Assembly (NCBI GenBank): GCA_913054205.1
Contig: CAJXJM010000029.1
Coordinates: forward strand, 1-12,788
Origin: an uncultured Rhodospirillaceae bacterium
GTDB taxonomy: Bacteria; Pseudomonadota; Alphaproteobacteria; Rhodospirillales; UBA2165
Direction of reading: 5' to 3'
Length of the DNA: 12,788 nucleotides
Shown here piece after piece: positions 1 to 9,587 of this stretch. Under the pieces are notes generated by a model that was not told where the DNA came from, did no database searches, and saw nothing but the letters and a program-made list of their open reading frames with translations. Position numbers and translations under genes: made by a program. How positions within the stretch are numbered: position 1 is the stretch's first letter; each line of letters starts with the position of its first letter.

Positions 1-1143
1 AAAGACCATAAACATCAGGGCGTATTTCGGCATGCGGTGCACGAGCCCGCCATAGGCATCAATGTCGCGGCTGTGGATGCGGTCGTAAACAACACCAACG
101 ATCAGGAACAGGGCGGCCGATACAACGCCGTGGCTCAGCATCGTTATAATCGCGCCTTCAATGCCTTGAGTATTTGCGGCAAACGTGCCGATGGTCACGA
201 ACCCCATATGCGCAACCGAAGAATAAGCAATGAGCTTTTTCATATCTTCCTGCGCCAGTGCGACCAGCGAGGTATAGACCACCGCAATAATACTGAGCGT
301 GAAGATAAGCGGCGTGAAGTCTGCCGAGGCCAAGGGGAACATTGGCAACGAGAAACGCAAGAAGCCATAGCCGCCAAATTTCAGCAATACGCCGGCAAGA
401 ATTACAGAGCCAGCCGTCGGCGCTTCAACATGCGCGTCGGGCAGCCAGGTATGAACCGGCCACATCGGCATCTTCACCGCAAATGAAGCAAAGAATGCCA
501 GCCACAACCACGGTTGCATTGTCGCTGGGAAATCGTGTTTCAGAAGCACCGTAATGTCAGATGTCCCCGCTTGAAACATCATCGTCAAAATGGCGAGCAG
601 CATCAGCACGGAGCCCGTCAGCGTATAGAGGAACAGCTTGTAGGCTGCATAATTCCGGCGCGGTCCGCCCCACACACCAATGATGATAAACATCGGGATC
701 AGTACGCCTTCAAAGAATACGTAGAAGAGAATGAGATCAAGTGCTGAGAACATGCCGATCATCAAAGTTTCGAGCACCAGGAAGGCGATCATATATTCTT
801 TGACGCGGTCTTTTATCGTGGTCCAACTTGCGGCAATGCAGATGACAGTCAACAGCGTTGAAAGAATGACAAAGAACATCGATATGCCATCAATCCCCAT
901 GTGATACGCGAGATTAAGGCCCGGCATCCACACCGTTTTTTCGACAAACTGGAATGACGCTGTCGTGTTATCGAAATTAATCCAAACACCAAGCGAAACG
1001 AAGAACGTCACCAAGGATGTCCAGAGCGCGATACCACGGGCATTGCGCGCTGTGGTTTCCTCGTCACCCCGAATTAACAGGATGAAGAACACGCCGACCA
1101 AGGGCGCAAAAGTAATAACGGATAGCCAGGGGAAGTTAGTCAT
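1..1143 (-). CDS. nuoM: NADH-quinone oxidoreductase subunit M (partial, C-terminus off the left edge)
   Basis: NuoM is one of the three antiporter-like proton-pumping membrane subunits of complex I. Reading the minus strand from ATG at 1143 gives 381 codons open to the window edge; the family is usually about 500 residues, so roughly the last quarter is missing. Residues I can see: the channel glutamate E145 in the segment [13 protein letters not shown], the TM7 lysine K224 in [21 protein letters not shown], and a further lysine, K255. These correspond to E. coli E144, K234 and K265 by family knowledge. The segment [19 protein letters not shown] (about 296-314) is typical of the family. The start codon overlaps the nuoL stop as ATGA, and a purine-rich AAGGGGGG lies 8 nt upstream of the ATG. 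Identification is firm. Confidence 0.96.
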   Translation of the reverse strand, partial: MTNFPWLSVITFAPLVGVFFILLIRGDEETTARNARGIALWTSLVTFFVSLGVWINFDNTTASFQFVEKTVWMPGLNLAYHMGIDGISMFFVILSTLLTVICIAASWTTIKDRVKEYMIAFLVLETLMIGMFSALDLILFYVFFEGVLIPMFIIIGVWGGPRRNYAAYKLFLYTLTGSVLMLLAILTMMFQAGTSDITVLLKHDFPATMQPWLWLAFFASFAVKMPMWPVHTWLPDAHVEAPTAGSVILAGVLLKFGGYGFLRFSLPMFPLASADFTPLIFTLSIIAVVYTSLVALAQEDMKKLIAYSSVAHMGFVTIGTFAANTQGIEGAIITMLSHGVVSAALFLIVGVVYDRIHSRDIDAYGGLVHRMPKYALMFMVF

Positions 1144-3119
1144 AATCTATGCCCCCCCTTAACCAAAAACCAGGTAATGAGCGCCGCGACGCCCAGCAAC
1201 ATGGCAAATGCGTAATGGTAGAGATAGCCGCTTTGAACAGCCCCTGCCCGGCGCGCTAAATGACGCACGGCAGCAGCGACACCATCAGGCCCAACGCCAT
1301 CAATCAGCAAACCATCACCGGCTTTCCAGAAACCTCGGCCTAAAGAAAAGGACGGTTTGATGAAAATCTTGTCGTAGAGCTCATCGAAATACCACTTGTT
1401 GAGCAAGAACAAATAGGTCCGCTGGAAACCAGCCGCGAGTGCGCCCGGCAGTTCCGGCGCAAACATATACATGAGGTACGCGAGCGCAATTCCAGCGACA
1501 CCGACGACGAGCGGCAGATACTTCACCCAAATCGGAACATGGTGCGCATTTTCGAGAGCGTCATGCGACTCCAATACAAAGAGGGAGTTTTTCCAGAAAT
1601 CAGCAGATTGCCCGCCGATAAAGTAATCTACTGTTAGAAATCCAAGGAAGATGGCACCGAGTGCCAAAACAACCAACGGCAGGATCATAACTTTTGGAGA
1701 TTCATGGACATGCGCCAATGTCGTCTCATCCGCGCGGGATTCTCCGTAGAACGTCATAATAAGCAATCGCCAGGAATAGAACGCCGTTAGGAAGGCCGCC
1801 GTTATACCGAGCCAAAACGCGTATTGACCGATGCCGGTATGTGCGCCCCATGCCGCTTCCAAGATAATATCTTTAGAGTAGAAGCCGGAAAATGGAAAAA
1901 TGCCGGCGAGCGACAAACTACCTACAATCATCAATACATGCGTTGCCGGAATGAGCTTATAAAGCCCGCCCATATTGCGCATGTCTTGCTCATCAGACAT
2001 CGCATGGATAACCGAGCCGGCACCGAGGAACAGCAAAGCTTTAAAGAACGCATGGGTGATCAGGTGGAACATGCCGGCTGAATAGGCCGAGACGCCTAGA
2101 GCAAAGAACATATATCCGAGCTGAGAGCAGGTCGAATAAGCAATCACCCGTTTGATATCGTTTTGCACGCAACCAACTGTCGCAGCAAAAATTGCCGTCG
2201 AAGCACCAACCAACGTCACCACGATCAAAGCCGTTTCTGAATATTCAAACAACGGCGACAAGCGCGCGACCATGAAAATTCCTGCCGTCACCATCGTTGC
2301 CGCATGGATCAATGCCGAGACAGGCGTCGGGCCTTCCATCGCATCGGGTAGCCAGACATGAAGGCCGAGCTGAGCGGACTTGCCCATCGCCCCAAAAAAC
2401 AACAACAAACAGATCACCGTGAGCGCATGAAACTCGCCGGAGAAGACTTCCATGGTTGCCGTCGATTTGCTTTCTGCGAGACCAAAGATCGTGTCGTAGC
2501 TGACACTATCAAACAGAAAGAATGTCGCGAAAATACCGAGCGCGAAACCAAAATCGCCGATCCTATTAACGACAAAAGCTTTAATTGCTGCCGCGTTAGC
2601 AGCAGGCCGGTCATACCAGAAACCGATCAACAGGTAAGACGCAAGGCCAACACCTTCCCAGCCAAAGAACAACTGCACGAGGTTGTCGGAGGAGACCAGC
2701 ATCAGCATGAAGAACGAAAACAGGCTGAGATAGGCCATAAAGCGCGGCACCGAATTATCGTGCGACATATACCCTATTGAATAGACATGGATCATCGAGG
2801 AAACCACGGTAACCATTGTCACCATAAGAACCGCGAGCGTGTCACCGCGTAGCGCCCAGGAGAACTCAAGCGATCCAACATCAATCCAGGTGAAGAGCTC
2901 TACCGTACCGTCCTGGCCGTTCACGACAACTGAGACAAAAACCAAAATCGCCGAAAGCGCCGCTAACAGCATGGCACCACAGGTCACCACCTGCGAAGCG
3001 CGGTCCAAGCGTTTCTTGCGCTCTTTGTCATCCGCTCTGACAGCACCTTGGGCGGCAAATGCAATCAGGCCGGCAATCAGGCTACCAATCAGGGGCAGAA
3101 ATACAGCTGCTACATACAT
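1140..3119 (-). CDS. nuoL: NADH-quinone oxidoreductase subunit L
   Basis: NuoL is the most distal antiporter-like proton-pumping subunit of the complex I membrane arm. The 659-residue product is slightly longer than E. coli NuoL (about 613), as is common in alphaproteobacteria. Conserved features seen: E155 in [19 protein letters not shown]247 and H254 in [21 protein letters not shown], the [19 protein letters not shown] stretch (about 264-282), and H356/K360 in [17 protein letters not shown]. The C-terminal part (about residue 560 on) has the [15 protein letters not shown] and [13 protein letters not shown] segments. In the family this region carries the long lateral helix and final TM helix. 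It starts 8 nt after the nuoK stop and ends by overlapping the nuoM ATG (ATGA). Many hydrophobic stretches fit about 16 TM helices, which is family knowledge rather than a count made here. Confidence 0.98.
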   Translation of the reverse strand: MYVAAVFLPLIGSLIAGLIAFAAQGAVRADDKERKKRLDRASQVVTCGAMLLAALSAILVFVSVVVNGQDGTVELFTWIDVGSLEFSWALRGDTLAVLMVTMVTVVSSMIHVYSIGYMSHDNSVPRFMAYLSLFSFFMLMLVSSDNLVQLFFGWEGVGLASYLLIGFWYDRPAANAAAIKAFVVNRIGDFGFALGIFATFFLFDSVSYDTIFGLAESKSTATMEVFSGEFHALTVICLLLFFGAMGKSAQLGLHVWLPDAMEGPTPVSALIHAATMVTAGIFMVARLSPLFEYSETALIVVTLVGASTAIFAATVGCVQNDIKRVIAYSTCSQLGYMFFALGVSAYSAGMFHLITHAFFKALLFLGAGSVIHAMSDEQDMRNMGGLYKLIPATHVLMIVGSLSLAGIFPFSGFYSKDIILEAAWGAHTGIGQYAFWLGITAAFLTAFYSWRLLIMTFYGESRADETTLAHVHESPKVMILPLVVLALGAIFLGFLTVDYFIGGQSADFWKNSLFVLESHDALENAHHVPIWVKYLPLVVGVAGIALAYLMYMFAPELPGALAAGFQRTYLFLLNKWYFDELYDKIFIKPSFSLGRGFWKAGDGLLIDGVGPDGVAAAVRHLARRAGAVQSGYLYHYAFAMLLGVAALITWFLVKGGHRL

Positions 3120-3127
3120 ACTTCCGA

Positions 3128-3439
3128 CTACCCCTTCATGATCCGAATGTCCTCGACAGCGATGCTGCCGCGGTTGCGGAAATAAACAACTAAGATCGCG
3201 AGGCCAATTGCCGCCTCAGCTGCCGCAACGGTCAATACAAACAGCGCAAACACTTGGCCGAACATGTCGCCGAGATGGGCCGAGAAGGCGACAAAATTGA
3301 TGTTGACGGCGAGCAAAATGAGCTCAATTGACATCATAATAATGATGACGTTCTTGCGGTTTAGGAAAATGCCGAACACACCAAGCGTAAACAAAATGGC
3401 GCCAAGGGTCAGATAGTGGGATAAGCCAATTTCTAACAT
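3128..3439 (-). CDS. nuoK: NADH-quinone oxidoreductase subunit K
   Basis: NuoK is a small three-helix membrane subunit (Mrp antiporter MrpC/ND4L family) contributing to a proton path next to NuoJ and NuoN. At 103 residues it has the family length. Two membrane-buried glutamates essential in the family are visible: E39 in [18 protein letters not shown] and E75 in [15 protein letters not shown], matching E. coli E36 and E72 with a 3-residue offset. The start ATG at 3439 shares its A with the nuoJ stop (TAATG), so translation is probably coupled. A purine-rich GAGAGGGG ends 4 nt before the ATG. nuoL follows 8 nt downstream. Confidence 0.97.
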   Translation of the reverse strand: MLEIGLSHYLTLGAILFTLGVFGIFLNRKNVIIIMMSIELILLAVNINFVAFSAHLGDMFGQVFALFVLTVAAAEAAIGLAILVVYFRNRGSIAVEDIRIMKG

Positions 3440-4050
3440 TAGACCCCTCTCCCCGGCGTGACTTTTTTAATCTCAATCGTATCACTTGGCCGGCGGGCAA
3501 TTTGCTCGCCAATATTTTGTTTTCGCACGCCTTCACGTTTACGGTGCGTCAAAACAATCGCACCAATCATCGCAACCAGCAAAATCATGCCTGCAGCCTG
3601 GAAGTAATAGACATAATGCGTATAGAGCAAACTACCGATAGCCTCGGTATTGGTGGTCTTCATCGCAATCGTCGGAGCTGCGAAATGCTTTTCGACATCC
3701 GGCGCAAAGACCCAGCTGCCTGCAATGACGCCAAGCTCCATTACCAAAATGAAACCCACCAGCGCACCAAGTGGCAAATATTGCAAAAAGCCTTCGCGTA
3801 ATTCGGTGAGACTGATATCCAGCATCATGACAACAAACATGAACAACACGGCGACCGCGCCAACATATACAACAACCAAAATCATCGCCAGGAACTCAGC
3901 ACCCAACAAAACAAACAGACCGGCTGAGTTGAAGAAGGCAAGGATGAGAAACAGCACGGAATGTACGGGATTGCGGGCGGAAATAACCATCACGCCTGCA
4001 AAAATAGTGAATGCTGCGAACATATAAAAGGCCAGCCCTTGGACGATCAT
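3439..4050 (-). CDS. nuoJ: NADH-quinone oxidoreductase subunit J
   Basis: NuoJ (ND6 family) is a five-helix membrane subunit. Its third helix contains a pi-bulge implicated in linking quinone reduction to proton movement. The 203-residue product has the characteristic segment from E53 ([20 protein letters not shown], about 51-70) and [20 protein letters not shown] before it. After the last helix (about 152-168) comes a basic tail of about 35 residues ([20 protein letters not shown] and on), a style typical of alphaproteobacterial NuoJ. The ATG at 4050 is supported by a perfect AAGGAGG 7 nt upstream, the strongest ribosome-binding site in the cluster. The preceding 61-nt gap is the largest between nuo genes here. 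The stop overlaps nuoK as TAATG. Confidence 0.97.
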   Translation of the reverse strand: MIVQGLAFYMFAAFTIFAGVMVISARNPVHSVLFLILAFFNSAGLFVLLGAEFLAMILVVVYVGAVAVLFMFVVMMLDISLTELREGFLQYLPLGALVGFILVMELGVIAGSWVFAPDVEKHFAAPTIAMKTTNTEAIGSLLYTHYVYYFQAAGMILLVAMIGAIVLTHRKREGVRKQNIGEQIARRPSDTIEIKKVTPGRGV

Positions 4051-4094
4051 TCACCGGCCTCCTTATGTTCAATTGTATCAATCGCGTTCAGCAT
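4047..4094 (-). CDS. Possible 15-residue ORF between nuoI and nuoJ (speculative)
   Basis: The 61-nt nuoI-nuoJ gap is open from ATG at 4094 to a TGA at 4049-4047 that overlaps the nuoJ ATG as ATGA. The predicted peptide is [15 protein letters not shown]. It is hydrophilic, has no membrane segment and matches no family I recognise. An AGGAG-type site (4106-4110) lies 11 nt upstream of its ATG, directly after the nuoI stop. The ATGA junction is the same coupling arrangement used by nuoD/nuoE and nuoL/nuoM here. It could be a leader that delivers ribosomes to nuoJ, or chance: an ORF this short arises easily. A small potential hairpin (TCAGC-AAT-GCTGA) spans its start codon. Confidence 0.25.
   Translation of the reverse strand: MLNAIDTIEHKEAGE
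4058..4064 (-). promoter_or_regulatory. Strong Shine-Dalgarno site of nuoJ
   Basis: The minus strand reads AAGGAGG followed by a 7-nt spacer and the nuoJ ATG. It is the best anti-16S match I saw among the nuo genes in this window and fixes the nuoJ start. It lies inside codons 11-13 of the possible 15-codon ORF described separately, so ribosomes finishing that ORF would end on the nuoJ start. Confidence 0.8.
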
Positions 4095-4111
4095 TGCTGA
4101 CGTCTCTCCTA

Positions 4112-4600
4112 TTAACGATACGGCGCGGTAAGTTCCAACCGCGCTGCGAGTTGCGTTTCCCAACGATCACCATTGTCGAGAAGTTTGTCTTTGTCGTAGA
4201 GCAACTCTTCTCGTGTTTCCGTGGCAAATTCAAAGTTCGGACCTTCGACAATAGCGTCAACCGGGCAAGCTTCCTGGCAATAGCCACAGTAAATACATTT
4301 CACCATGTCAATGTCGTAACGTGTCGCCCGGCGGCTACCATCATCGCGGGGCTCGGCTTCAATTGTGATTGCTTGGGCCGGGCATATTGCTTCACACAAT
4401 TTGCACGCAATGCAACGTTCCTCGCCGTTTGGATATCGGCGTAGCGCATGCTCACCTTTAAAGCGTGGGCTGAGCGGTCCTTTTTCATAGGGATAGTTCA
4501 GCGTGACCTTAGGCTTGAAGAAATACTTCAAGGTCAACGCCATCCCTGAGACAAGCTCAGCTAGGAAAATGCTTCTTACTCCGCGATCTATAACGCCCAT
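4112..4600 (-). CDS. nuoI: NADH-quinone oxidoreductase subunit I (8Fe ferredoxin-like)
   Basis: NuoI carries clusters N6a and N6b, passing electrons from NuoG toward N2 in NuoB. The 162-residue product has two four-cysteine motifs: C63, C66, C69, C73 in [13 protein letters not shown] and C102, C105, C108, C112 in [13 protein letters not shown]. Each motif's last Cys ligates the partner cluster in this fold. The N-terminal part (about 1-30, including [20 protein letters not shown]) is the amphipathic region that anchors the subunit at the membrane. Length matches the alphaproteobacterial and mitochondrial TYKY/NDUFS8 form. It starts 21 nt after the nuoH stop with a GAGAG-type site. nuoJ follows after a longer 61-nt gap. 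Confidence 0.98.
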   Translation of the reverse strand: MGVIDRGVRSIFLAELVSGMALTLKYFFKPKVTLNYPYEKGPLSPRFKGEHALRRYPNGEERCIACKLCEAICPAQAITIEAEPRDDGSRRATRYDIDMVKCIYCGYCQEACPVDAIVEGPNFEFATETREELLYDKDKLLDNGDRWETQLAARLELTAPYR

Positions 4601-4621
4601 AATAAGCTCTCTTTCCGCCCC

Positions 4622-5656
4622 CTACTTAGCCGCTGCCGCATTGGCAAGCGGTGAAATATCAAACGCCAGCACGACACCAGCCACAATGACGACAGCCGCC
4701 AAGGAAATCGGCAGGAAGACTTTCCAGCCGAGGCGCATCAGTTGATCGTAGCGATAGCGTGGGAAAGTTGCGCGCACCCAAAGGAAGATAAACAGCAACA
4801 TGCAAATTTTTATGATGAACCAAATCGGGCCCGGTATCCAATTGAAAGGTGCAATATCAAATGGCGGCAGCCAGCCACCAAAGAACAAGATCGTTGTCAT
4901 GGCGCACATGAGTATCATGTTGGCGTATTCGCCTAAGAAAAACAGCGCAAATGTCATCGACGAATATTCAACGTTATACCCTGCGACGAGCTCGGCTTCT
5001 GCTTCTGGCAAATCAAAGGGGTGACGGTTGGTTTCGGCCAACGTTGAAATAAAGAAAATCACAAACATCGGGAACAATGGGATGACGAACCACATTGTCT
5101 CTTTCTGCGCATTCACGATATCAGAAAGGTTCAAGGACCCTGCAACCAGCAAAACTGTGATGATGATGAAGCCCATTGAGACTTCATAAGACACCATTTG
5201 CGCAGCCGATCTGATCGCACCCAGGAACGCGTATTTCGAGTTACTCGCCCAACCGGCCATGAGAATGCCGTAGACGCCTAGCGAAGAGATCGCGAACAGG
5301 TACAATATACCAACGTTGATATTGGCGATCACCATGCCATCGCCGAACGGGATAACCGCCCAGGCGACAAGTGCCAAAGAAAAGGTGATCATCGGCGCCA
5401 TCACAAAGACAACACGGTTTGCACCTGAGGGAATAATGGTTTCTTTGAAGAACAGCTTCATGCCGTCGGCCATAGGCTGCAGCAATCCATAAGGCCCAAC
5501 CACATTTGGACCGCGCCTCAGATGCATGGCAGCGATCACTTTACGCTCGGCATAAGTCAAATAGGCAACACCGACCAGCAACGGCACAACGATTGCCAAA
5601 ATCTTCAATACGACCCAAACGACGGGCCAAATATAGATCCACCAGATCTCAACCAT
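4622..5656 (-). CDS. nuoH: NADH-quinone oxidoreductase subunit H
   Basis: NuoH (ND1 family) forms the membrane end of the quinone tunnel and links the peripheral and membrane arms. With the start chosen here the product is 344 residues. Signatures seen: [19 protein letters not shown] (about 36-54), [16 protein letters not shown] (57-72), and [20 protein letters not shown] (208-227), the conserved charged loop lining the quinone channel. I chose ATG at 5656 ([12 protein letters not shown]) because the hydrophobic first helix begins there and GAGG lies 10 nt upstream. In-frame ATGs at 5689, 5686 and 5674 would add a poorly hydrophobic [15 protein letters not shown] extension. The chosen start overlaps the end of nuoG by 8 nt (ATGGTTGA). 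The stop is TAG. Confidence 0.95.
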   Translation of the reverse strand: MVEIWWIYIWPVVWVVLKILAIVVPLLVGVAYLTYAERKVIAAMHLRRGPNVVGPYGLLQPMADGMKLFFKETIIPSGANRVVFVMAPMITFSLALVAWAVIPFGDGMVIANINVGILYLFAISSLGVYGILMAGWASNSKYAFLGAIRSAAQMVSYEVSMGFIIITVLLVAGSLNLSDIVNAQKETMWFVIPLFPMFVIFFISTLAETNRHPFDLPEAEAELVAGYNVEYSSMTFALFFLGEYANMILMCAMTTILFFGGWLPPFDIAPFNWIPGPIWFIIKICMLLFIFLWVRATFPRYRYDQLMRLGWKVFLPISLAAVVIVAGVVLAFDISPLANAAAAK

Positions 5657-7682
5657 TTGTGCCGGACCTCGCATCGCTGCCGCCATCACGGGCAGTTGTG
5701 CAATCCGCCATCGTCGCGGATGCGCGGCTGATTGGGTCTGTCATAAAGAAATTCGCAATCGGGCTTATAAACGCACCCGAGGCCATCGCATCATTTGAGC
5801 CAAATTCACCCCATTTGGCAGGCGTTACTTCATCTAGATTTCCGAGGCTCGGCGTCGCTGCAATCATTCTGCTGCGGAGATCCGCCAAACTATCAAAAGG
5901 TAATGTTTTGCCAAGCTCGGCGGAAAGTGCGCGCAAGATAGCCCAATCTTCTTTAGCCTCACCTACTGGAAAAGACGCCAATTGGGTGCGCTGTGCTCGG
6001 CCTTCAAGATTAACGAAGGTCGCGCTTTTTTCTGTATAGGCAGCACCCGGCAAAATAACATCTGCTCGGTGCGCCCCGGCATCGCCATGATGTCCCTGAT
6101 AAATGACAAAAGCATCGCCAAGCTCTTGCATATCAATTTCGTCGGCGCCAAGAAGATAAACGACGTCCATATCGCCGTAGGAAAATTCTGCGCTCGGTAA
6201 AAAACCAAGATCAAGGCCGCCAACACGAGAAGCTGCCGTATGAAGTACGTTAAAGCCGTTCCAATCATCTGTGATCATGCCCGTGTCTTCGGCAATTTTG
6301 CGGGCAGCTCCGAGGATAGCAGCGCCATCAGATCGAGCCAGTGCACCGGAACCGACGATGATCATTGGGTTCTTCGCCTTATTGAGCGCTTTTGCAAATT
6401 TGTGCGATCCGTCAGCAACTTCAGCCAAGGTATCGGGCCCAGCGCCAAGATAATCGTAGCGATAGGTCAAATCGACTTCCTCACCGATCACGCCGATGCT
6501 GACAGGACCCTGCAAGAAACGCTTACGGATGCGAGCGTTGAGAACCGGGCTTTCCAAACGCGGATTAGAGCCAACGATTAAAATTGCATCGGCATCTTCA
6601 ATTCCGGCAATTGTCGAATTAAACAAATATCCAGCACGTGAGCCGCCGCCAATATTTGCGCCGTCCTGGCGGCAATCAATATTGCTGGACCCAAGCGAGT
6701 TCAACAGCTCTTTTAATGCGTACATGGATTCGCAATCAGCCTGATCACCGGCCATAGCAGCAATTTTATCGCTGCTCGCGCCTTTCGCTTTTTCTGAAAT
6801 AGCAGCGAAGGCTTCGTCCCAACTTGCAGGTTGCAGCTTGCCTTCTTTGCGAACATACGGCTGGTCCAAACGCTGACGCCGCAAGCCATCGCAGGCAAAT
6901 CGGGTTTTATCGGAAATCCACTCTTCGTTCACATCATCATGGTTGCGCGGCACAATGCGAAGCACCTCGGCACCTCGGGTATCAATTCGAATGTTCGCAC
7001 CAAGCGCATCCATCGCATCAATGCTCTCGGTTTTCGTCAGCTCCCAAGGACGCGCATTAAAAGCGTAGGGCTTCGAAGTGAGTGCACCAACCGGGCATAA
7101 GTCTATGATATTGCCCGATAATTCGGATGATAGAGCCTTTTCGACATAGGTACCGACTTCCATATGTTCGCCCCTGCCTGTCGCGCCTAATTCCGGCACG
7201 CCAGCGATCTCAGTGGCAAATCGAATGCAACGCGTGCAGTGAATGCAGCGTGTCATCACGGTGGAAACCAATGGCCCTAAATCTTTATCTTTGACGGCGC
7301 GTTTTTCTTCGGCGTAGCGCGAACGGTCAAATCCATAACCCATTGCCTGATCCTGCAGATCACATTCGCCGCCTTGATCACAAATCGGACAATCGAGCGG
7401 GTGATTGATCAGCAAAAATTCCATCACACCGTTGCGGGCTTTGCGGACGGTTTCAGAATCAGTCGTGATCACCATGCCATCGCCAACCGGCATTGCGCAG
7501 GAAGCAATTGGCTTTGGTGCGCGCTCCATCTCGACGAGACACATGCGGCAGTTACCGGCAACGGAAAGCCGTTCGTGGTAACAGAAGTGCGGGATTTCTT
7601 TGCCGGCGATTTCACACGCCTGCAAAACCGTTAATCCCGCTTCGACCTCAATCTCTACACCATCAATTGTTAGCGTTGGCAT
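5649..7682 (-). CDS. nuoG: NADH-quinone oxidoreductase subunit G
   Basis: NuoG is the large Fe-S subunit of the NADH-oxidising arm. The 677-residue product begins with a plant-type ferredoxin domain holding the N1b ligands C34, C45, C48 and C62. Next come the N5 ligands H94, C98, C101 and C107 ([14 protein letters not shown]) and the N4 ligands C146, C149, C152 and C196. From about residue 217 a molybdopterin-oxidoreductase-like domain follows, which in complex I lacks molybdenum. I see no extra four-cysteine N7 motif, as expected outside lineages such as E. coli and Thermus. The start has AAGGTGG 8 nt upstream, overlapping the nuoF stop (TAAGGTGG). The last residues (RASATMADC and a polar glycine/serine tail) overlap the nuoH start. 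Confidence 0.97.
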   Translation of the reverse strand: MPTLTIDGVEIEVEAGLTVLQACEIAGKEIPHFCYHERLSVAGNCRMCLVEMERAPKPIASCAMPVGDGMVITTDSETVRKARNGVMEFLLINHPLDCPICDQGGECDLQDQAMGYGFDRSRYAEEKRAVKDKDLGPLVSTVMTRCIHCTRCIRFATEIAGVPELGATGRGEHMEVGTYVEKALSSELSGNIIDLCPVGALTSKPYAFNARPWELTKTESIDAMDALGANIRIDTRGAEVLRIVPRNHDDVNEEWISDKTRFACDGLRRQRLDQPYVRKEGKLQPASWDEAFAAISEKAKGASSDKIAAMAGDQADCESMYALKELLNSLGSSNIDCRQDGANIGGGSRAGYLFNSTIAGIEDADAILIVGSNPRLESPVLNARIRKRFLQGPVSIGVIGEEVDLTYRYDYLGAGPDTLAEVADGSHKFAKALNKAKNPMIIVGSGALARSDGAAILGAARKIAEDTGMITDDWNGFNVLHTAASRVGGLDLGFLPSAEFSYGDMDVVYLLGADEIDMQELGDAFVIYQGHHGDAGAHRADVILPGAAYTEKSATFVNLEGRAQRTQLASFPVGEAKEDWAILRALSAELGKTLPFDSLADLRSRMIAATPSLGNLDEVTPAKWGEFGSNDAMASGAFISPIANFFMTDPISRASATMADCTTARDGGSDARSGTNG

Positions 7683-7695
7683 TTACAATTCCACC

Positions 7696-8976
7696 TTAAG
7701 CCGCTGCATTTTTCTTAGCTTGCTCAATCCTGGCTTCCAACTCCGGTCGGAAGTGACGAATTAAACCTTGAACCGGCCAAGCCGCCGCATCGCCAAGCGC
7801 ACAAATCGTATGGCCTTCAACTTGGCGGGTAACTTGGTCGAGTAAATCAATTTCATCGACGGAGGCATTCCCTTCCACCATACGTGCCATCATGCGCGAC
7901 ATCCAGCCAGTGCCTTCCCGGCACGGCGTGCACTGACCGCAACTTTCATGTTTGTAGAACGCCGAGAGCCGCGCAATGGCTGCAACAATATCGGTCGATT
8001 TATCCATCACCATAATCGCCGCTGTGCCGAGACCACTTTGCTGCTCACGAAGCGAGTCGAAATCCATCAAAACGGAATCGCAGATGCCTTTCGGCAGGCA
8101 CGGCACCGAAGCGCCGCCTGGAATGATCGCCAGTAAATTATCCCAACCACCAATGACACCGCCCGCGTGTTTTTCGATGAGTTCTTTGAGCGGGATGCTC
8201 ATTTCCTCTTCGACTGTGCAGGGTTGCTCGACATGGCCGGATATATTGAAAAGTTTGGTGCCGGTATTATTCGGACGCCCCATGCCAGCGAACCAGTCGG
8301 CACCTCGGCGCAAAATTGTCGGCGCAACGGCGATAGACTCGACATTGTTCACGGTTGACGGACATCCATAGAGGCCGGCGTTCGCCGGGAATGGCGGCTT
8401 CAAGCGCGGCTGACCTTTTTTGCCTTCTAGGCTTTCAATCAAAGCTGTCTCTTCGCCGCAAATATAAGCGCCCATGCCACGGTGGACATAACATTCGAAA
8501 TCCCAGCCGGAACCACAAGCGTTATTGCCAATCAAGCCTGCTTCGTAGGCTTCATCAATGGCCCGCTGAAGCGCTTCGGTTTCGCGGTAAAACTCGCCGC
8601 GTACATATATATAGGCAGCATTGGCGCCAATGGCGAAACTCGCAATCAGGCAGCCTTCAATCAATTTATGTGGATCGTGGCGTAATATCTCACGATCTTT
8701 GCAGGTGCCGGGCTCACCTTCATCGGCATTGACGACAAGGTAATGCGGCCGGCCATCCGATTCTTTCGGCATGAACGACCATTTAAGGCCGGTGCTAAAA
8801 CCCGCACCGCCGCGGCCACGTAGGCCTGAAGCCTTGACCGTTTCGACAACCCATTCGCGGCCATTGGCGAGTAGCTTTTTCGTACCATCCCAATCACCAC
8901 GGGATTTAGCGCCTTCCAAGAACGGATCATGATGGCCGTAAATATTTGTGAAAATGCGGTCTTGATCTTTAAGCAT
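7696..8976 (-). CDS. nuoF: NADH-quinone oxidoreductase subunit F (NADH/FMN-binding)
   Basis: NuoF binds NADH and FMN and is the electron entry point of complex I. With ATG at 8976 it has 426 residues. Features in order: a glycine-rich nucleotide loop [10 protein letters not shown] (51-60), the [14 protein letters not shown] flavin-site segment (83-96), [17 protein letters not shown] (169-185), and the N3 [4Fe-4S] ligands C346, C349, C352 (ESCGQCTPC) and C392 (HTICALG). A TTG codon sits directly in front of the ATG, so the open frame reaches 8979, but the ATG shares its A with the nuoE stop (TGATG) and has GGGGA about 8 nt upstream, so I prefer it. nuoG follows after 13 nt. Confidence 0.97.
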   Translation of the reverse strand: MLKDQDRIFTNIYGHHDPFLEGAKSRGDWDGTKKLLANGREWVVETVKASGLRGRGGAGFSTGLKWSFMPKESDGRPHYLVVNADEGEPGTCKDREILRHDPHKLIEGCLIASFAIGANAAYIYVRGEFYRETEALQRAIDEAYEAGLIGNNACGSGWDFECYVHRGMGAYICGEETALIESLEGKKGQPRLKPPFPANAGLYGCPSTVNNVESIAVAPTILRRGADWFAGMGRPNNTGTKLFNISGHVEQPCTVEEEMSIPLKELIEKHAGGVIGGWDNLLAIIPGGASVPCLPKGICDSVLMDFDSLREQQSGLGTAAIMVMDKSTDIVAAIARLSAFYKHESCGQCTPCREGTGWMSRMMARMVEGNASVDEIDLLDQVTRQVEGHTICALGDAAAWPVQGLIRHFRPELEARIEQAKKNAAA

Positions 8977-9587
8977 CAATTTTTCCCCGCATTTGATTTT
9001 AGACTGGTCAGGCCGCCTATCGGCTCACAAGTTTTGCGGGCGATTTGCGAGCCCGTCTTTGGTTGTTGACCATGCTTTAATTCAGTCAAAATGCTTTCCG
9101 TGCTGGTTTCGTCGAGATCTTCAAAATAGTCATCGTTGATTTGCATCATCGGCGCATTGACGCATGCGCCAAGGCATTCCATTTCCGAAAGCGTGAACAT
9201 GCCATCATCTGTTGAGCCGCCCATCTCAATGCCGAGATTACGCTTCGCCGCATCAACAATTTTATCAGAGCCGCGCAGCCAGCATGGCAGATTGGTACAG
9301 ACCTGAACGTGGTGTTTACCGATGGGGGCAAGATTATACATCGTATAAAAGGTCGCCACCTCATAGGCTATCATTCTCGGCATATCCAAAAGATCAGCAA
9401 CGTAATCCATCGCCGCTCGTGGCAGCCAGCCCTCATGTTGGCGTTGCGCCAAATCCAATAACGGCATCACCGCACTCGCCTGTCGGCCTTTCGGATATTT
9501 CGCAATATGCGCCTTCGCCATTTTCATCACTTCGGATGTAAACGCGAATTCCGCCGGTTGCTCAAAATTTCCAACTTGCGTGCTCAT
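8976..9587 (-). CDS. nuoE: NADH-quinone oxidoreductase subunit E
   Basis: NuoE is the thioredoxin-fold subunit holding the off-path [2Fe-2S] cluster N1a beside NuoF. The 203-residue product has the four ligands C97 and C102 ([13 protein letters not shown]) and C138 and C142 ([12 protein letters not shown]). A helical N-terminal domain precedes this (about 15-80), with [14 protein letters not shown] at 75-88. The C-terminal tail contains [10 protein letters not shown] (187-196), very like the tail I recall for mitochondrial NDUFV2. It starts with an ATGA overlap with the nuoD stop and has GGAG 10 nt before the ATG. Its TGA overlaps the nuoF ATG. Confidence 0.97.
   Translation of the reverse strand: MSTQVGNFEQPAEFAFTSEVMKMAKAHIAKYPKGRQASAVMPLLDLAQRQHEGWLPRAAMDYVADLLDMPRMIAYEVATFYTMYNLAPIGKHHVQVCTNLPCWLRGSDKIVDAAKRNLGIEMGGSTDDGMFTLSEMECLGACVNAPMMQINDDYFEDLDETSTESILTELKHGQQPKTGSQIARKTCEPIGGLTSLKSNAGKN

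Noticed and set aside
37..486. 149-codon plus-strand ORF at the left edge
   Set aside because: Antisense to nuoM, whose minus-strand frame has the E145 and K224 channel motifs. Nothing supports the plus-strand product.
2358..2780. 140-codon plus-strand ORF
   Set aside because: Antisense to the most conserved part of nuoL. Charged, low-complexity composition with no motif.
5657..5689. Earlier NuoH starts at 5689, 5686 or 5674
   Set aside because: They would extend the overlap with nuoG to as much as 41 nt and add non-hydrophobic residues ahead of the first membrane helix. ATG at 5656 has a GAGG at suitable spacing.
5506..6039. 177-codon plus-strand ORF
   Set aside because: It lies opposite the nuoG/nuoH junction, whose minus-strand products carry full family signatures. 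Its protein has no recognisable motif and looks like an antisense shadow.
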